This document shows, in pieces, positions 1-8,414 of a DNA stretch of 64,000 nt. This stretch comes from Saccharothrix sp. ST-888. GTDB taxonomy: Bacteria > Actinomycetota > Actinomycetes > Streptomycetales > Streptomycetaceae. Made by a program: the position numbers and the translations under genes. The DNA lies in the NCBI RefSeq assembly GCF_000955975.1, contig NZ_JYJF01000019.1, forward strand, positions 11,573 through 75,572. Reading direction: 5' to 3'. The notes under the pieces are model-generated. The model saw nothing but the letters and a program-made list of their open reading frames with translations, searched no databases and was not told the origin of the DNA. Numbering within the stretch: position 1 is the stretch's first letter; every line of letters starts with the position of its first letter.

Positions 1-718
1 CCGCGTCGGCCGCGGTTGCCCACGGACCACCCGGGGGCGGGACGGTCACCTCCCCGCCGAGGCGGGTCGGGGCGGGCCGGGCCTCCCCCTCCATGGCCCG
101 GACCGCCCCGCGCGGCCTTTCTGGCATGGACATCAACGGATGGCCGAAAGGCGTCGCACTGCCCGGGAGGGCATCCGCATGCCCTCCCGGACCCACCGCC
201 GCCCGCGGGGATGGAGGCAGCGGTGTCCCCCGGCCCGCCGGGTCCTCGACGACGGGCCGACCCACAGACACCAGCGAATCGCCCACCTGCCGCTCCAGCC
301 AGGGGGCACGGCCGGGCGCACATCGGCACAGGACCGGAGCACAGCCGTCCGCGACGCGTGGTCCGACCCGACGGCACGGCTGCGAGGCGCCGTCCGCGGC
401 CGACCGCGACAGGTGCGCGATCCCGCCATCCGGAATGCAGGCTCTTAACCCTCGGAACGCGGACGACTACGCTAGGTACAGCAGCACCCGGGCTCCACGC
501 GTCGCATTCGAAACCCGAGCGAACTTCCGCACGTCACCGCGGCTCCACCCACCGCCGCAGCCCACGGAAGTCGCACGCGAGCCACCCCGGCACCGCAGGC
601 ACCACCGCAGTACCGCCGGAGCACCACCGCGCACTACTGACGTACCACCGAAGCACACCGGGAAAAACCACCGCCGCACAACCACCGCACGACGCCGCCA
701 GGGGGTGCCGCCGCCACC
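1..718. other. gene-free upstream stretch
   Basis: I see no convincing gene here. The open frames crossing it translate to Arg/Pro/Ala-rich, low-complexity protein typical of high-GC shadow frames, and one of them simply runs into the true gene in another frame. The AT-richer patch around 446-476 (containing TACGCTAGGTACAG) is the best place for a promoter of the following regulator gene, which would give a leader of roughly 240 nt. This is inference from base composition and a loose -10 match. Confidence 0.4.
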
Positions 719-2140
719 ATGACCGTCAGCTCACGAGGGCCGAACGAACGGCTCGGCACGCTCCTCACCCTCGCCCAGATCAGCAACGCCGGCCTCGCCC
801 GCCGGGTCAACGACCTGGGCGCCCAGCGCGGACTGACGCTCCGCTACGACAAGACCTCGGTCGCCCGCTGGGTCAGCAAGGGCATGATCCCGCAGGGGCC
901 GGTACCGCACCTGATCGCGTCCGCGATCGGCAGCAAGCTCGGCCGCCCGGTCCCGCTGGACGAGATCGGCCTCGGCGACACCGACCCGACCCCCGAACTC
1001 GGCCTCGCCTTCCCGCGCGAGGTGCCGGAGGCGGTGCGGTCCGCGACCGACCTGTGGCGGGTCGACCTGGAGCTGCGCCGCGGCCCCGGCGGCGGCCGCT
1101 GGAGCGACAGCCTGGCCGGGACGTTCTCGGTCTCCGCGTACGCGACACCGGTCTCGCGCTGGCTGATCACCCCCGCCGACGGCTCGGTGGCCCGCGAGAC
1201 ACAGGCCCCGGACCTGACGGGCTACCGGGTCGGCCACTCGGACGCCGCCAAGCTGCGCGAGGCGGCCCAGGAGGCCCGGCGCTGGGACTCCAAGTACGGG
1301 GGCGGCGACTGGCGTTCCTCGATGGTTCCGGAGTGCCTGCGGGTCGAGGCGGCGCCGCTGCTGCTGGCCTCCTACAGCGATGCGGTCGGCCGGGCGCTGT
1401 TCGGCGCGACGGCCGAACTCACCAGGCTGGCCGGCTGGATGGCCTTCGACACCGGCCAGCACGAGGCCGCCCAGCGGTACTACATCCAGGCGCTGCGCCT
1501 CGCCCGCGCGGCGGCCGACGTCCCGCTCGGCGGCTACGTGCTGGCCTCGATGAGCCTCCAGGCCAGCTACCGGGGCTTCGCCGAGGAGGCGGTCGACCTG
1601 GCCCAGGCCGCACTGGAGCGGAACCGGGGTCTGGCGACCGCCCGCACGATGAGCTTCTTCCACCTGGTGGAGGCACGGGCCCAGGCGAAGAGCCGCAACG
1701 CGCAGGCGTGTGCGACCGCGCTCGCGGCAGCAGAGGGCGCACTTGAGCGGTCACGCGCCGGGGATCCCGATCCGGCGTGGATCGACTTCTACGCCTACGA
1801 CCGGCTGGCCGCCGATGCCGCCGAGTGCTTCCGCGATCTCGGAGTGCCCGCCAAGGTCCGGCAGTTCACCCGCGAGGCCCTGGCCAGGCCCACCGAGGGT
1901 TTCGTCCGCTCGCACGGTCTGCGGCTGGTGGTCTCCGCGATGGCCGAGGCCGAGGCGGGCGATCTGGACGCCGCCGTCGCCGCCGGCGAACGCGCCGTCG
2001 AGGTGGCCGGACGGATCTCCTCGCAGCGCAGCCGCGACTACGTGATCGAGATGCTGCGCCGCCTCGAACCGTTCCAGGACGAGCGCAGGGTACGGGAGTT
2101 GACCGAGCGGGCTCGACTGGTGCTGCTGGCACCGGCGTAA
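719..2140 (+). CDS. NsdA-like TPR regulatory protein
   Basis: A 473-residue cytoplasmic protein with no signal peptide or membrane segment. The N-terminal part (about residues 10-75) looks like a DNA-binding-type helical domain, with an ISNAGLARRVN helix and a TSVARWVSKGMIPQG segment. The rest is Ala/Leu/Arg-rich helical repeats with TPR character. Both features resemble streptomycete proteins of the NsdA type, which repress sporulation and antibiotic production, but this family has many paralogues, so I give no symbol. The ATG at 719 is preceded by a purine-rich GGGGG about 15 nt upstream. It stands alone: the next gene on the strand is the Y RNA/Ro60 locus. The family assignment rests on recognition, not an alignment. 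Confidence 0.6.
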   Translation: MTVSSRGPNERLGTLLTLAQISNAGLARRVNDLGAQRGLTLRYDKTSVARWVSKGMIPQGPVPHLIASAIGSKLGRPVPLDEIGLGDTDPTPELGLAFPREVPEAVRSATDLWRVDLELRRGPGGGRWSDSLAGTFSVSAYATPVSRWLITPADGSVARETQAPDLTGYRVGHSDAAKLREAAQEARRWDSKYGGGDWRSSMVPECLRVEAAPLLLASYSDAVGRALFGATAELTRLAGWMAFDTGQHEAAQRYYIQALRLARAAADVPLGGYVLASMSLQASYRGFAEEAVDLAQAALERNRGLATARTMSFFHLVEARAQAKSRNAQACATALAAAEGALERSRAGDPDPAWIDFYAYDRLAADAAECFRDLGVPAKVRQFTREALARPTEGFVRSHGLRLVVSAMAEAEAGDLDAAVAAGERAVEVAGRISSQRSRDYVIEMLRRLEPFQDERRVRELTERARLVLLAPA

Positions 2141-2186
2141 TTCGGATGCGGGTGCGGCGGTCGGCTGGCTACCGTCGTACTCGTCC

Positions 2187-2346
2187 AGGTGCGCAGGCAG
2201 AGGTTACTTCCACTGTCAATGGGCGGGTCGCGGGTTCGAGTCCCGTCACCGGCTTCGGGCCGGTGTAGCTCAGCCGGTAGAGCGGCTTGTCACCTCAGCC
2301 GCTTCTTGTTCTCTGGACGCCCATATGTGAACAGCATTCCGCACCT
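2187..2346 (+). ncRNA. bacterial Y RNA (YrlA-like) with permuted tRNA-like module
   Basis: The ends pair: AGGTGCG (2187-2193) with CGCACCT (2340-2346). Deeper, ATGGGCG (2219-2225) pairs with CGCCCAT (2318-2324). This long closing helix carries a tRNA-like module in permuted order. A T-arm comes first (CGGG/CCCG stem, loop TTCGAGT, 2231-2245). Next is an acceptor-like helix, CACCGGC (2247-2253) with GCCGGTG (2259-2265), capped by a UUCG-type loop. Then comes a D-arm (GCTC/GAGC, 2268-2283) and an anticodon-arm-like hairpin (GGCT/AGCC, 2284-2300). Bacterial Y RNAs are known to pair a Ro-binding helix with a tRNA-mimicking module and to sit beside the Ro60 gene, as here (Ro60 ATG at 2541). Exact ends are my estimate from the pairing. 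Confidence 0.8.
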
Positions 2347-2349
2347 CCC

Positions 2350-2430
2350 GGTGCGCAGGCAGCGGTTACTTCTCTGGTAGGTGCCCCCACGTGGGCGCTG
2401 CGGTTCGAGCCCGCGACAACACCGCTGCCG
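2350..2430 (+). ncRNA. candidate second, shorter Y-like RNA
   Basis: The first 23 nt (2350-2372) repeat the start of the upstream Y RNA (2188-2210) with one mismatch. GGCAGCGGT (2358-2366) pairs perfectly with ACCGCTGCC (2421-2429), enclosing a GCCC/GGGC hairpin and a T-arm-like hairpin (GCGG, loop TTCGAGC, CCGC, 2400-2414). There is no D-arm or acceptor-like helix, so this is either a reduced paralogue or a decayed copy. It lies in the 5' region of the Ro60 gene and could also act as part of its leader. Confidence 0.45.
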
Positions 2431-2540
2431 CTTCGATCTCGGGAGGCACAGCGCCGGGGCGTCCGGGGCCGCTACCGGCCTCGGGCGCCCGCTCTCCCCT
2501 GTGTCTCCCCCGTCTCGCCTTTCCAGCAGGGGGATTCAGC

Positions 2541-4112
2541 ATGTCGCGTTTCAATGTCCGCAAGGCCAAGGCGAGTCCGCTCTCGCCCGTGCGGACCACC
2601 GGGCGTACGGTGGCCAACCACCAGGGCGGCACCGGGTTCCTGCGCGACGAGAAGTCCGAACTTTTTCTACTCGCGGTGGCCAACATGGTCGGCCAGGACA
2701 CCTTCTACGAACGCGGCGGCGCACGCGACGACCGGTTCACCGCGCTGGTCCGCCGGCTGGCCGTCAGCGACCCGGAGTGGACCCTCGGACTGCTGCGGTG
2801 GCTGCGCACCGGGGCCTTCATGCGGACCGCGGCACTGGTCGGGGCCGCCGAGTTCACCCGTGCCCGGCTGGACGCCGAGGCGCCGGGCCACTCCCGTCAG
2901 GTGATCGACGCCGTGCTGCAACGGCCGGACGAGCCGGGCGAGTTCCTCGCCTACTGGACCTCCCGCTACGGGCGCCGGCTGCCGCAGCCGGTCAAGCGCG
3001 GGGTCGCCGACGCCACCCGCCGGCTCTACAACGGCCGGGCGCTGCTCAAGTACGACACCACCGGAAAGGCGTACCGCTTCGGCGACGTCCTGGAGCTGAC
3101 CCACCCCACGCCGCATGCCGAGAAGCCCTGGCAGGGCGCCCTGTTCAAGTACGCGCTGGACCGGCGCCACCGCCCGGACGAGGCCGTACCGCCGGTCGGC
3201 GACGCGCTGCTGACCGCCAACCGTGCGCTCCTCGACCTGCCCGTCGAGCAGCGCCGGGCCGTCGTCACCGCCGAGGGCGGCGCCGAGCGGCTGGCCGCGG
3301 CCGGGCTGACCTGGGAGGCGCTGGCCGGCTGGCTCCAGGGCCCGCTGGACGCGGCCGTCTGGGAGGCGGTCATCCCGTCCATGGGTCCGATGGCGCTGGT
3401 CCGCAACCTGCGCAACTTCGACCAGGCCGGGGTCTCGGACGAGGTGGCCGCCGAGGTGGCGCGCCGGATCAGCGACCCGGACGAGGTGGCCAGGTCCCGG
3501 CAGTTCCCGTTCCGCTACCTGGCTGCACACCGCAACGCGCCGTCGCTGCGCTGGGGGCACGCGTTGGAGCGCGCGCTCGCGCACTCGCTCTCCAACGTGC
3601 CCGCGCTGCCCGGCCGGACGCTGATCCTGGTGGACCGCTCGGGTTCGATGTTCGACCGGCCGAGCGCGCAGACCCAGCTCAACCGGGCCGACTCGGCGGC
3701 GATCTTCGGCACCGCGCTGAAGGTCCGGGCCGAGCGGGCGGACCTGGTGGAGTTCGGCAGCAGCAGCCAGCCGGTCGAGGTGCGCCGCGGCGAGTCGGTG
3801 CTCAAGGTGCTGGACCGGTTCCACAACCTCGGCGGCACCGACACCGCCGGGGCCGTCACCCGGCACTACGCCCGGCACGACCGGGTGGTGGTGATCACCG
3901 ACGAGCAGGCGTACGGCAGTTGGGGCGGTGACCCGCTGGCGGCCGTGCCCGCCGAGGTCCCGGTGTACACCTGGAACCTCGCCGGTTACGCCGCCGGCCA
4001 CGCACCGTCCGGTGCAGCCGCCCGGCACACCTTCGGCGGTCTCGGCGACTCCGCCTTCCGGCTGATTCCGATGCTGGAGGCGGGCCGCGACGCCGACTGG
4101 CCCTGGAAGTAG
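2541..4112 (+). CDS. Ro60/Rsr-type TROVE domain protein
   Basis: A 523-residue RNA-binding protein: an N-terminal TROVE (HEAT-like ring) domain, roughly residues 20-350, followed by a von Willebrand A-like domain whose metal site reads DRSGSM at residues 365-370. In bacteria, Ro60 orthologues (Rsr) bind Y RNAs and tether nucleases or take part in RNA quality control. The frame is open from 2391, but the ATG at 2541 gives the start expected for the family (MSRFNVRKAKAS), and the upstream stretch belongs to the Y RNA locus. No RtcB ligase or PNPase gene is in view, so the partner cannot be named. Confidence 0.9.
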   Translation: MSRFNVRKAKASPLSPVRTTGRTVANHQGGTGFLRDEKSELFLLAVANMVGQDTFYERGGARDDRFTALVRRLAVSDPEWTLGLLRWLRTGAFMRTAALVGAAEFTRARLDAEAPGHSRQVIDAVLQRPDEPGEFLAYWTSRYGRRLPQPVKRGVADATRRLYNGRALLKYDTTGKAYRFGDVLELTHPTPHAEKPWQGALFKYALDRRHRPDEAVPPVGDALLTANRALLDLPVEQRRAVVTAEGGAERLAAAGLTWEALAGWLQGPLDAAVWEAVIPSMGPMALVRNLRNFDQAGVSDEVAAEVARRISDPDEVARSRQFPFRYLAAHRNAPSLRWGHALERALAHSLSNVPALPGRTLILVDRSGSMFDRPSAQTQLNRADSAAIFGTALKVRAERADLVEFGSSSQPVEVRRGESVLKVLDRFHNLGGTDTAGAVTRHYARHDRVVVITDEQAYGSWGGDPLAAVPAEVPVYTWNLAGYAAGHAPSGAAARHTFGGLGDSAFRLIPMLEAGRDADWPWK

Positions 4113-4213
4113 TCCGGCCCCGCCCGGTGCACTCGACCGGTGCCCGCAGCCGTGCCACCATCACAGCCGCGGGCACCTGGGCGGCGGGTGCCGGGGAGGA
4201 AGAAGGTGCGGCG

Positions 4214-5455
4214 GTGGCGTACGACTTCGACGTGACGGTGGTGGGCGGCGGGATCGTCGGGCTGTCCACCGTGTACGCGCTCACCCGGCAGCGGCCCGAC
4301 CTGCGGGTCCTGCTGCTGGAGAAGGAACCCGGCTTCGCCGCCCACCAGACCGGCCGCAACAGCGGCGTCATCCACAGCGGGGTGTACTACCGGCCCGGCT
4401 CGCTGAAGGCCAGGTACGCCGCCGAAGGCGCGGCCGAGATGGTCGACTTCTGCCGCGAGCAGGGCATCCCGTACGAGGTCACCGGCAAGCTGATCGTGGC
4501 CACCGGGCGGGAGGAACTGCCGCGCCTGCACGCCCTGGCGCAGCGCGGCCGGGAGAACGGCATCCCGGTCACCGAGCTGGACGCCGCCGGTATCGCCGCG
4601 TACGAGCCGGAGGTGACCGGCGTCGCCGGGCTGCACATCGGCACCACCGGCATCTGCGACTTCCCCGCGGTGGCCCGCCGGTACGCCGCGCTGGCCGAGG
4701 AGGCGGGCGCTCTGCTGCGCACCGGCTGCGAGCTGGAGGGGATCGAGCGGCGGGAGGACGGGCTGACCGTCCGGATCGGGGGCGGCGTGGAGCTGCGCAG
4801 CGCGGTGCTGGTGAACTGCGCCGGGCTGCACAGCGACCGGATCGCCCGGATGACCGGGGACGACCCCGGCGTGCGGATCATTCCGTTCCGCGGCGAGTAC
4901 TACGAACTCACCAAGGAGCGGCGGGAGTTGGTCCGGGGGCTGGTGTACCCGGTGCCCGACCCGGCCTTCCCGTTCCTCGGCGTGCACCTCACCCGGGGCG
5001 TGCACGGCGATGTCCACGTCGGCCCGAACGCCGTCCCCGCGCTGGCCCGCGAGGGGTACGACTGGCGGACGGTCCGGCCGCGCGACCTCGCCGAGACGGT
5101 GCGCTTCCCCGGCACCTGGCAGATCGCGCGGCGGCACTGGCGGTACGAGATCGGCGAGTTGCACCGCTCGCTATCCAAGCGGGCGTTCACGGCCGCCGTG
5201 CAGCGGCTGCTCCCCGCGGTCACGGCCGCCGACCTGGTCCCGGCCACGGCCGGGGTGCGGGCGCAGGCGGTGGCCAGGGACGGCTCGCTGCTGGACGACT
5301 TCGCCTTCGCCGGCTTCGATCCGGGCGATCCGTCCTCGCCCCGGCGGACCGTCCACGTGCTCAACGCACCGTCCCCGGCGGCGACGGCGTCGCTCCCGAT
5401 CGGCCGGGAGGTGGCCCGCCGCGCGGTCGCGGCCCTGGAGGCGGGGGACGCGTAG
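4214..5455 (+). CDS. lhgO: L-2-hydroxyglutarate oxidase
   Basis: A 413-residue FAD-dependent DAO-superfamily enzyme that oxidises L-2-hydroxyglutarate to 2-oxoglutarate, passing electrons to the membrane quinone pool in characterised homologues. The N-terminal dinucleotide fold reads VVGGGIVGLS near residues 8-17. Family hallmarks follow: HQTGRNSGVIHSGVYY and, near the C-terminus, PATAGVRAQAV. I chose GTG 4214 because GAGGAAGAAGG lies just upstream and the FAD motif then falls at the usual distance from the N-terminus; an open frame extends back to 4127 without a ribosome site. It is unlinked to an obvious partner gene. Confidence 0.85.
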   Translation: MAYDFDVTVVGGGIVGLSTVYALTRQRPDLRVLLLEKEPGFAAHQTGRNSGVIHSGVYYRPGSLKARYAAEGAAEMVDFCREQGIPYEVTGKLIVATGREELPRLHALAQRGRENGIPVTELDAAGIAAYEPEVTGVAGLHIGTTGICDFPAVARRYAALAEEAGALLRTGCELEGIERREDGLTVRIGGGVELRSAVLVNCAGLHSDRIARMTGDDPGVRIIPFRGEYYELTKERRELVRGLVYPVPDPAFPFLGVHLTRGVHGDVHVGPNAVPALAREGYDWRTVRPRDLAETVRFPGTWQIARRHWRYEIGELHRSLSKRAFTAAVQRLLPAVTAADLVPATAGVRAQAVARDGSLLDDFAFAGFDPGDPSSPRRTVHVLNAPSPAATASLPIGREVARRAVAALEAGDA

Positions 5456-5551
5456 GGCGCCCATGGCCCGTTGGGGAGGTGCACTGGGGGCGTGAGGTGT
5501 GCGTCACGCGCTGGGCCGGTGGTGTGCACGCCCCCGTAGAATGGGGCGATT

Positions 5552-6382
5552 GTGACTGCCACCGCCTCCAGCACCCAGCCCTCCCCGTCCGCCCGGCTCT
5601 CCGCCGCACCGGCCGCGTACCCCGCGCCGATGTACCCGCACAAGGCCACCGAGGCCCAGCACAGCGAGCGCCGGATCCGCAGCTTCCAGCCGCGCCGAGG
5701 TCGGATGACCAACGCCCAGGCCGGTGCGCTGGACCGGGGCTGGGAGCGGTTCGGCCTGGCGATCGACGGCACTCCGCTCGACCTGCCGAGCCTGTTCGGC
5801 GGGCTCCCGGTCACGCTGGAGATCGGCTTCGGCATGGGCGAGACCACCGCCGCGATGGCCGCCGCGGACCCGATGACGGGCATCCTGGCCGCCGATGTGC
5901 ACACCCCCGGCCACGGCAACCTGCTCCAGCTGCTGGAGCGCGACGGCTCCGAGAACGTCCGCCTCGCCGCCGGCGACGCGGTGATCCTGCTGCGCGACAT
6001 GCTGCCCGACGCCGTACTGGCCGGCTTGCGGGTCTTCTTCGCCGACCCGTGGCCCAAGCCCAAGCACCACAAGCGGCGCCTGATCCAGCCGCACTTCCTC
6101 GACCTGGTGCTCCCCCGCCTGGCGCCCGGCGCCCTGGTGCACTGCGCCACCGACTGGGAGCCGTACGCCGAGCAGATGCTCGACGTCCTCTCGGCCTCGC
6201 CGGAGCTGGAGAACCTGCACCCCGAGGGCGACGGCACCGGCTGGCTGGAGCCCGCCGACCACCCGGCGGGCAGTGTGCCGGGCTACGCGCCCCGGCCCGA
6301 CTGGCGTCCGGTCACCAAGTTCGAGCGCGCCGGGATGGCCAAGGGCCACGTCGTACACGACCTGCTGTTCCGCCGCCGCTGA
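5552..6382 (+). CDS. trmB: tRNA (guanine-N7-)-methyltransferase TrmB
   Basis: A 276-residue SAM-dependent methyltransferase that makes m7G46 in tRNA. The SAM-binding motif EIGFGMGETTAAMA is at about residues 90-103, and the catalytic TrmB motif DPWPKPKHHKRR is at about 165-176. A Ser/Ala/Pro-rich extension of some 40 residues precedes the catalytic domain, as is common in actinobacteria. The start is GTG 5552. The next gene, 125 bp on, encodes a PrsW-type protease, a neighbour pair frequently seen in streptomycetes. Confidence 0.93.
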   Translation: MTATASSTQPSPSARLSAAPAAYPAPMYPHKATEAQHSERRIRSFQPRRGRMTNAQAGALDRGWERFGLAIDGTPLDLPSLFGGLPVTLEIGFGMGETTAAMAAADPMTGILAADVHTPGHGNLLQLLERDGSENVRLAAGDAVILLRDMLPDAVLAGLRVFFADPWPKPKHHKRRLIQPHFLDLVLPRLAPGALVHCATDWEPYAEQMLDVLSASPELENLHPEGDGTGWLEPADHPAGSVPGYAPRPDWRPVTKFERAGMAKGHVVHDLLFRRR

Positions 6383-6507
6383 GCCCGGTCCGGCCGCAGG
6401 GGGACTTCGATGCGACCGCCTGACGTCTCGTCACCCGAGGTGAGCCGGCCGACACCGATCGTGCGGAGACTCTCCCCGGAACTGCGCCGTTCCCCTACGC
6501 TTTTCAG

Positions 6508-7860
6508 GTGAGCAGTCCGTCCGGCGACGGCCCATACTCCGACGCGCCGCCCCTCCCCGCAGCCGCCTCCGCCGTCCCGGACGCGGCCCCGGCGGCCGTC
6601 GAACCACCCGGGTCCGCCGTCAGCGCGTCCGCGCACACCGCCGGCACCCGGCCGATCCCGGGGCCCCGGGTGCGACGGGCGGGCCGACTGCTGCCCTGGC
6701 ACCCGTACGTCCAGTTGGAGCGCCTGCTCGGGTGGGCCGCCAGGCTGCGCTACCCCGCCGTCTCCTCCGCGCTGGCCGCCGTCGCGCTCGCCGCCTGCGG
6801 CGTGCTCATCCTGCGGCTGGTGCACCGGCAGACCGGTACCACCGGGCTGCTGGTCGGCCTGGGCCTGGCCCTGCTGCCGCTGCCCTTCGTGCTGGGCGCG
6901 CTCGCCTGGCTCAACCAGACCGCACGGGTGCCGCTGCGGCACACCCTGTTCTGCCTCGCCTGGGGCGCCTGTGCCGCGACCACCGTGGCGATCATGGCGA
7001 ACGGCTGGGCCAGCGACTTCCTGGTCGCCCACCAGGGCAGCATGCGCGGCGAGACGATCGGGGCGGAGTTCGCGACGCCGCTGATCGAGGAGAGCGCCAA
7101 GGGCGCCGCCATGGTCATGCTGCTGCTCCCCCTGCACCGCAGACTCCGCTGCCGGGCCGAGCGCACCTGCGCCGTGCTGGTCCGGCGCTCCCCCGCGCCG
7201 CTGCGCCGCTCGGTGCGCCGCCTGCGCAACGCCCCGCGGCTGCGGCGCCACCTGCGCCCGCTGCCGTACTTCCGCCCGGCCACCTACCACGGCCCGCACC
7301 CGCGCGGCGGCCGGCGGCGGGCCCGGTCCAGCCCGCGCACCCTGGCCGCCGGGGTGGTCCTCGGCGGGGTCACCGCCTGCGGGTTCGCCTTCACCGAGAA
7401 CGCCCTCTACCTCGGGCGGGCGTTCACCGACGACCAGCAGACCCGGCTGGACGGCATCGGCCTCGGCGCGCCGCCCAGCCTGCGGGACTTCGACACCACG
7501 GTCCACACCTTCGTCCTGCGCGGTCTGCTCTCCCCCTTCGCGCACCCGCTCTTCAGCGCACTCACCGGACTCGGCATCGCGATCAGCCTCACCACCGGCC
7601 GCCGCTGGCTGGCCCGGGTGGCCGCACCGACGGGCCTGCTGCTGGCGATGGCCCTGCACGGCGTCTGGAACGCCGCCGCCGGACTCGGCACGCACGGCTT
7701 CCTGCTGGTGTACGGGATGGTGATGGTGCCCTCCTTCGCCGCGCTGGTCTGCTTCGCGGTCTGGGCCAGGGCCCGGACCGCGCGAAGCGCCCGGCACCCG
7801 GACCACCCGCCCCGCGACCCGGCCGCCGGGCGCTCCCCCCGGCGCGGTACCACCGCCTGA
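6508..7860 (+). CDS. PrsW-family intramembrane metalloprotease
   Basis: A 450-residue integral membrane protein with about eight hydrophobic helices. The three PrsW catalytic motifs are visible: EESAKG near residue 194, FAFTENALY near 292-300, and His-containing helices HPLFSALTG (about 346) and LHGVWNAAAG (about 382). PrsW proteins cleave anti-sigma factors or other membrane substrates; the substrate here is unknown. Between the first and second motifs lies an unusual cytoplasmic Arg/Pro-rich insert of about 65 residues. The start is GTG 6508, and the first 55 residues are disordered, Ala/Pro-rich sequence. Confidence 0.85.
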   Translation: MSSPSGDGPYSDAPPLPAAASAVPDAAPAAVEPPGSAVSASAHTAGTRPIPGPRVRRAGRLLPWHPYVQLERLLGWAARLRYPAVSSALAAVALAACGVLILRLVHRQTGTTGLLVGLGLALLPLPFVLGALAWLNQTARVPLRHTLFCLAWGACAATTVAIMANGWASDFLVAHQGSMRGETIGAEFATPLIEESAKGAAMVMLLLPLHRRLRCRAERTCAVLVRRSPAPLRRSVRRLRNAPRLRRHLRPLPYFRPATYHGPHPRGGRRRARSSPRTLAAGVVLGGVTACGFAFTENALYLGRAFTDDQQTRLDGIGLGAPPSLRDFDTTVHTFVLRGLLSPFAHPLFSALTGLGIAISLTTGRRWLARVAAPTGLLLAMALHGVWNAAAGLGTHGFLLVYGMVMVPSFAALVCFAVWARARTARSARHPDHPPRDPAAGRSPRRGTTA

Positions 7861-7936
7861 GCTCGCCCGCACCCCGGGGCGGCCGAAGAAGCGATTTCCC
7901 TTATCGGTGGCTCTCCCGTACTGTTGGGTTCACCGA

Positions 7937-8010
7937 CGCGGGGTGGAGCAGCTCGGTAGCTCGCTGGGCTCATAACCCAGAGGTCGCAGGTTCAAATCCT
8001 GTCCCCGCTA
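7937..8010 (+). tRNA. initiator tRNA-Met (CAU)
   Basis: A full cloverleaf of 74 nt without encoded CCA. The initiator features are clear: an unpaired first acceptor position (C1 opposite T72), three G-C pairs closing the anticodon stem (GGG CTCATAA CCC), and the T-arm CAGGTTCAAATCCTG. The D-arm is GAGCAGCTCGGTAGCTC. Confidence 0.96.
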
Positions 8011-8020
8011 CTCAGTAGCC

Positions 8021-8054
8021 AGAAGGCCCGGCAGATTCGTCTGCCGGGCCTTCT
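8021..8054 (+). terminator. hairpin terminator after tRNA-Met
   Basis: A perfect 15-bp stem (AGAAGGCCCGGCAGA and its complement) around a TTCG loop, ten bases after the tRNA. It lacks a long T tract, as is usual for streptomycete terminators. Confidence 0.85.
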
Positions 8055-8075
8055 GCGTTCCCCGAATAAATTCCG

Positions 8076-8104
8076 TTGCCTCCGGTCCTCGGCCTGCCTA
8101 TGGT
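8076..8104 (+). promoter_or_regulatory. candidate vegetative promoter
   Basis: TTGCCT (8076-8081), a 17-nt spacer, and TATGGT (8099-8104). It would start a transcript at about 8111, just upstream of the strong ribosome site at 8121-8132. Confidence 0.5.
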
Positions 8105-8137
8105 TGGGCTCAGAGAACGAAAGGAGGTGATCCTGAG

Positions 8138-8212
8138 TTGAGTACCCACGCAACTGCGCACGTAGACGCGTCTGACTCGCTCGGGCGCGCCTCCGCAGAG
8201 GCCGCCGTCTAG
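8138..8212 (+). CDS. 24-residue leader peptide ORF (candidate)
   Basis: A TTG start ten bases after GGAGG. The surrounding AAAGGAGGTGATC is an almost complete complement of the 16S rRNA 3' end, far stronger than needed for an ordinary gene. The peptide reads MSTHATAHVDASDSLGRASA plus EAAV. It is followed by two hairpins (8255-8288 and 8322-8355) before the next membrane-protein gene, so this could be an attenuating leader peptide or an independent small protein. Coding potential for so short a frame cannot be proven by eye. Confidence 0.4.
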   Translation: MSTHATAHVDASDSLGRASAEAAV

Positions 8213-8254
8213 GTTTCGGCCCTGCGGACGCGTAACCGCGCAGATGTTGTCGCT

Positions 8255-8288
8255 CCCCCGGGACACCCTCATGGAGAGGCCCCGGGGG
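8255..8288 (+). terminator. GC-rich hairpin downstream of leader ORF
   Basis: CCCCCGGG (8255-8262) pairs with CCCGGGGG (8281-8288) across an 18-nt loop. It is a terminator or attenuator candidate for the short transcript starting near 8111. Confidence 0.45.
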
Positions 8289-8321
8289 TTCGGCATGTCC
8301 GGGCCCGGGCAGGTCCGGCCC

Positions 8322-8355
8322 AGCGATCCCAACCAGTGGAACGGTTAGGATCGCT
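8322..8355 (+). terminator. second hairpin before membrane-protein gene
   Basis: AGCGATCC (8322-8329) pairs with GGATCGCT (8348-8355), continued inside by AACC/GGTT after one mismatch. It sits 60 bp before the next start codon and may terminate or attenuate read-through. Confidence 0.45.
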
Positions 8356-8414
8356 CGAAGGTGAGCCGGGAAGACTGGTCGGCACAGTGATCCGCCATGC
8401 CCGGGAGCCTCCAG

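Noticed and set aside
16..1746. 576-residue plus-strand frame
   Set aside because: Arg/Pro/Gly-rich shadow frame, running into the NsdA-like gene in another frame; no ribosome site.
2220..2300. ordinary tRNA gene
   Set aside because: T-arm precedes the acceptor and D-arm, so it is not a colinear tRNA; it fits a Y RNA module.
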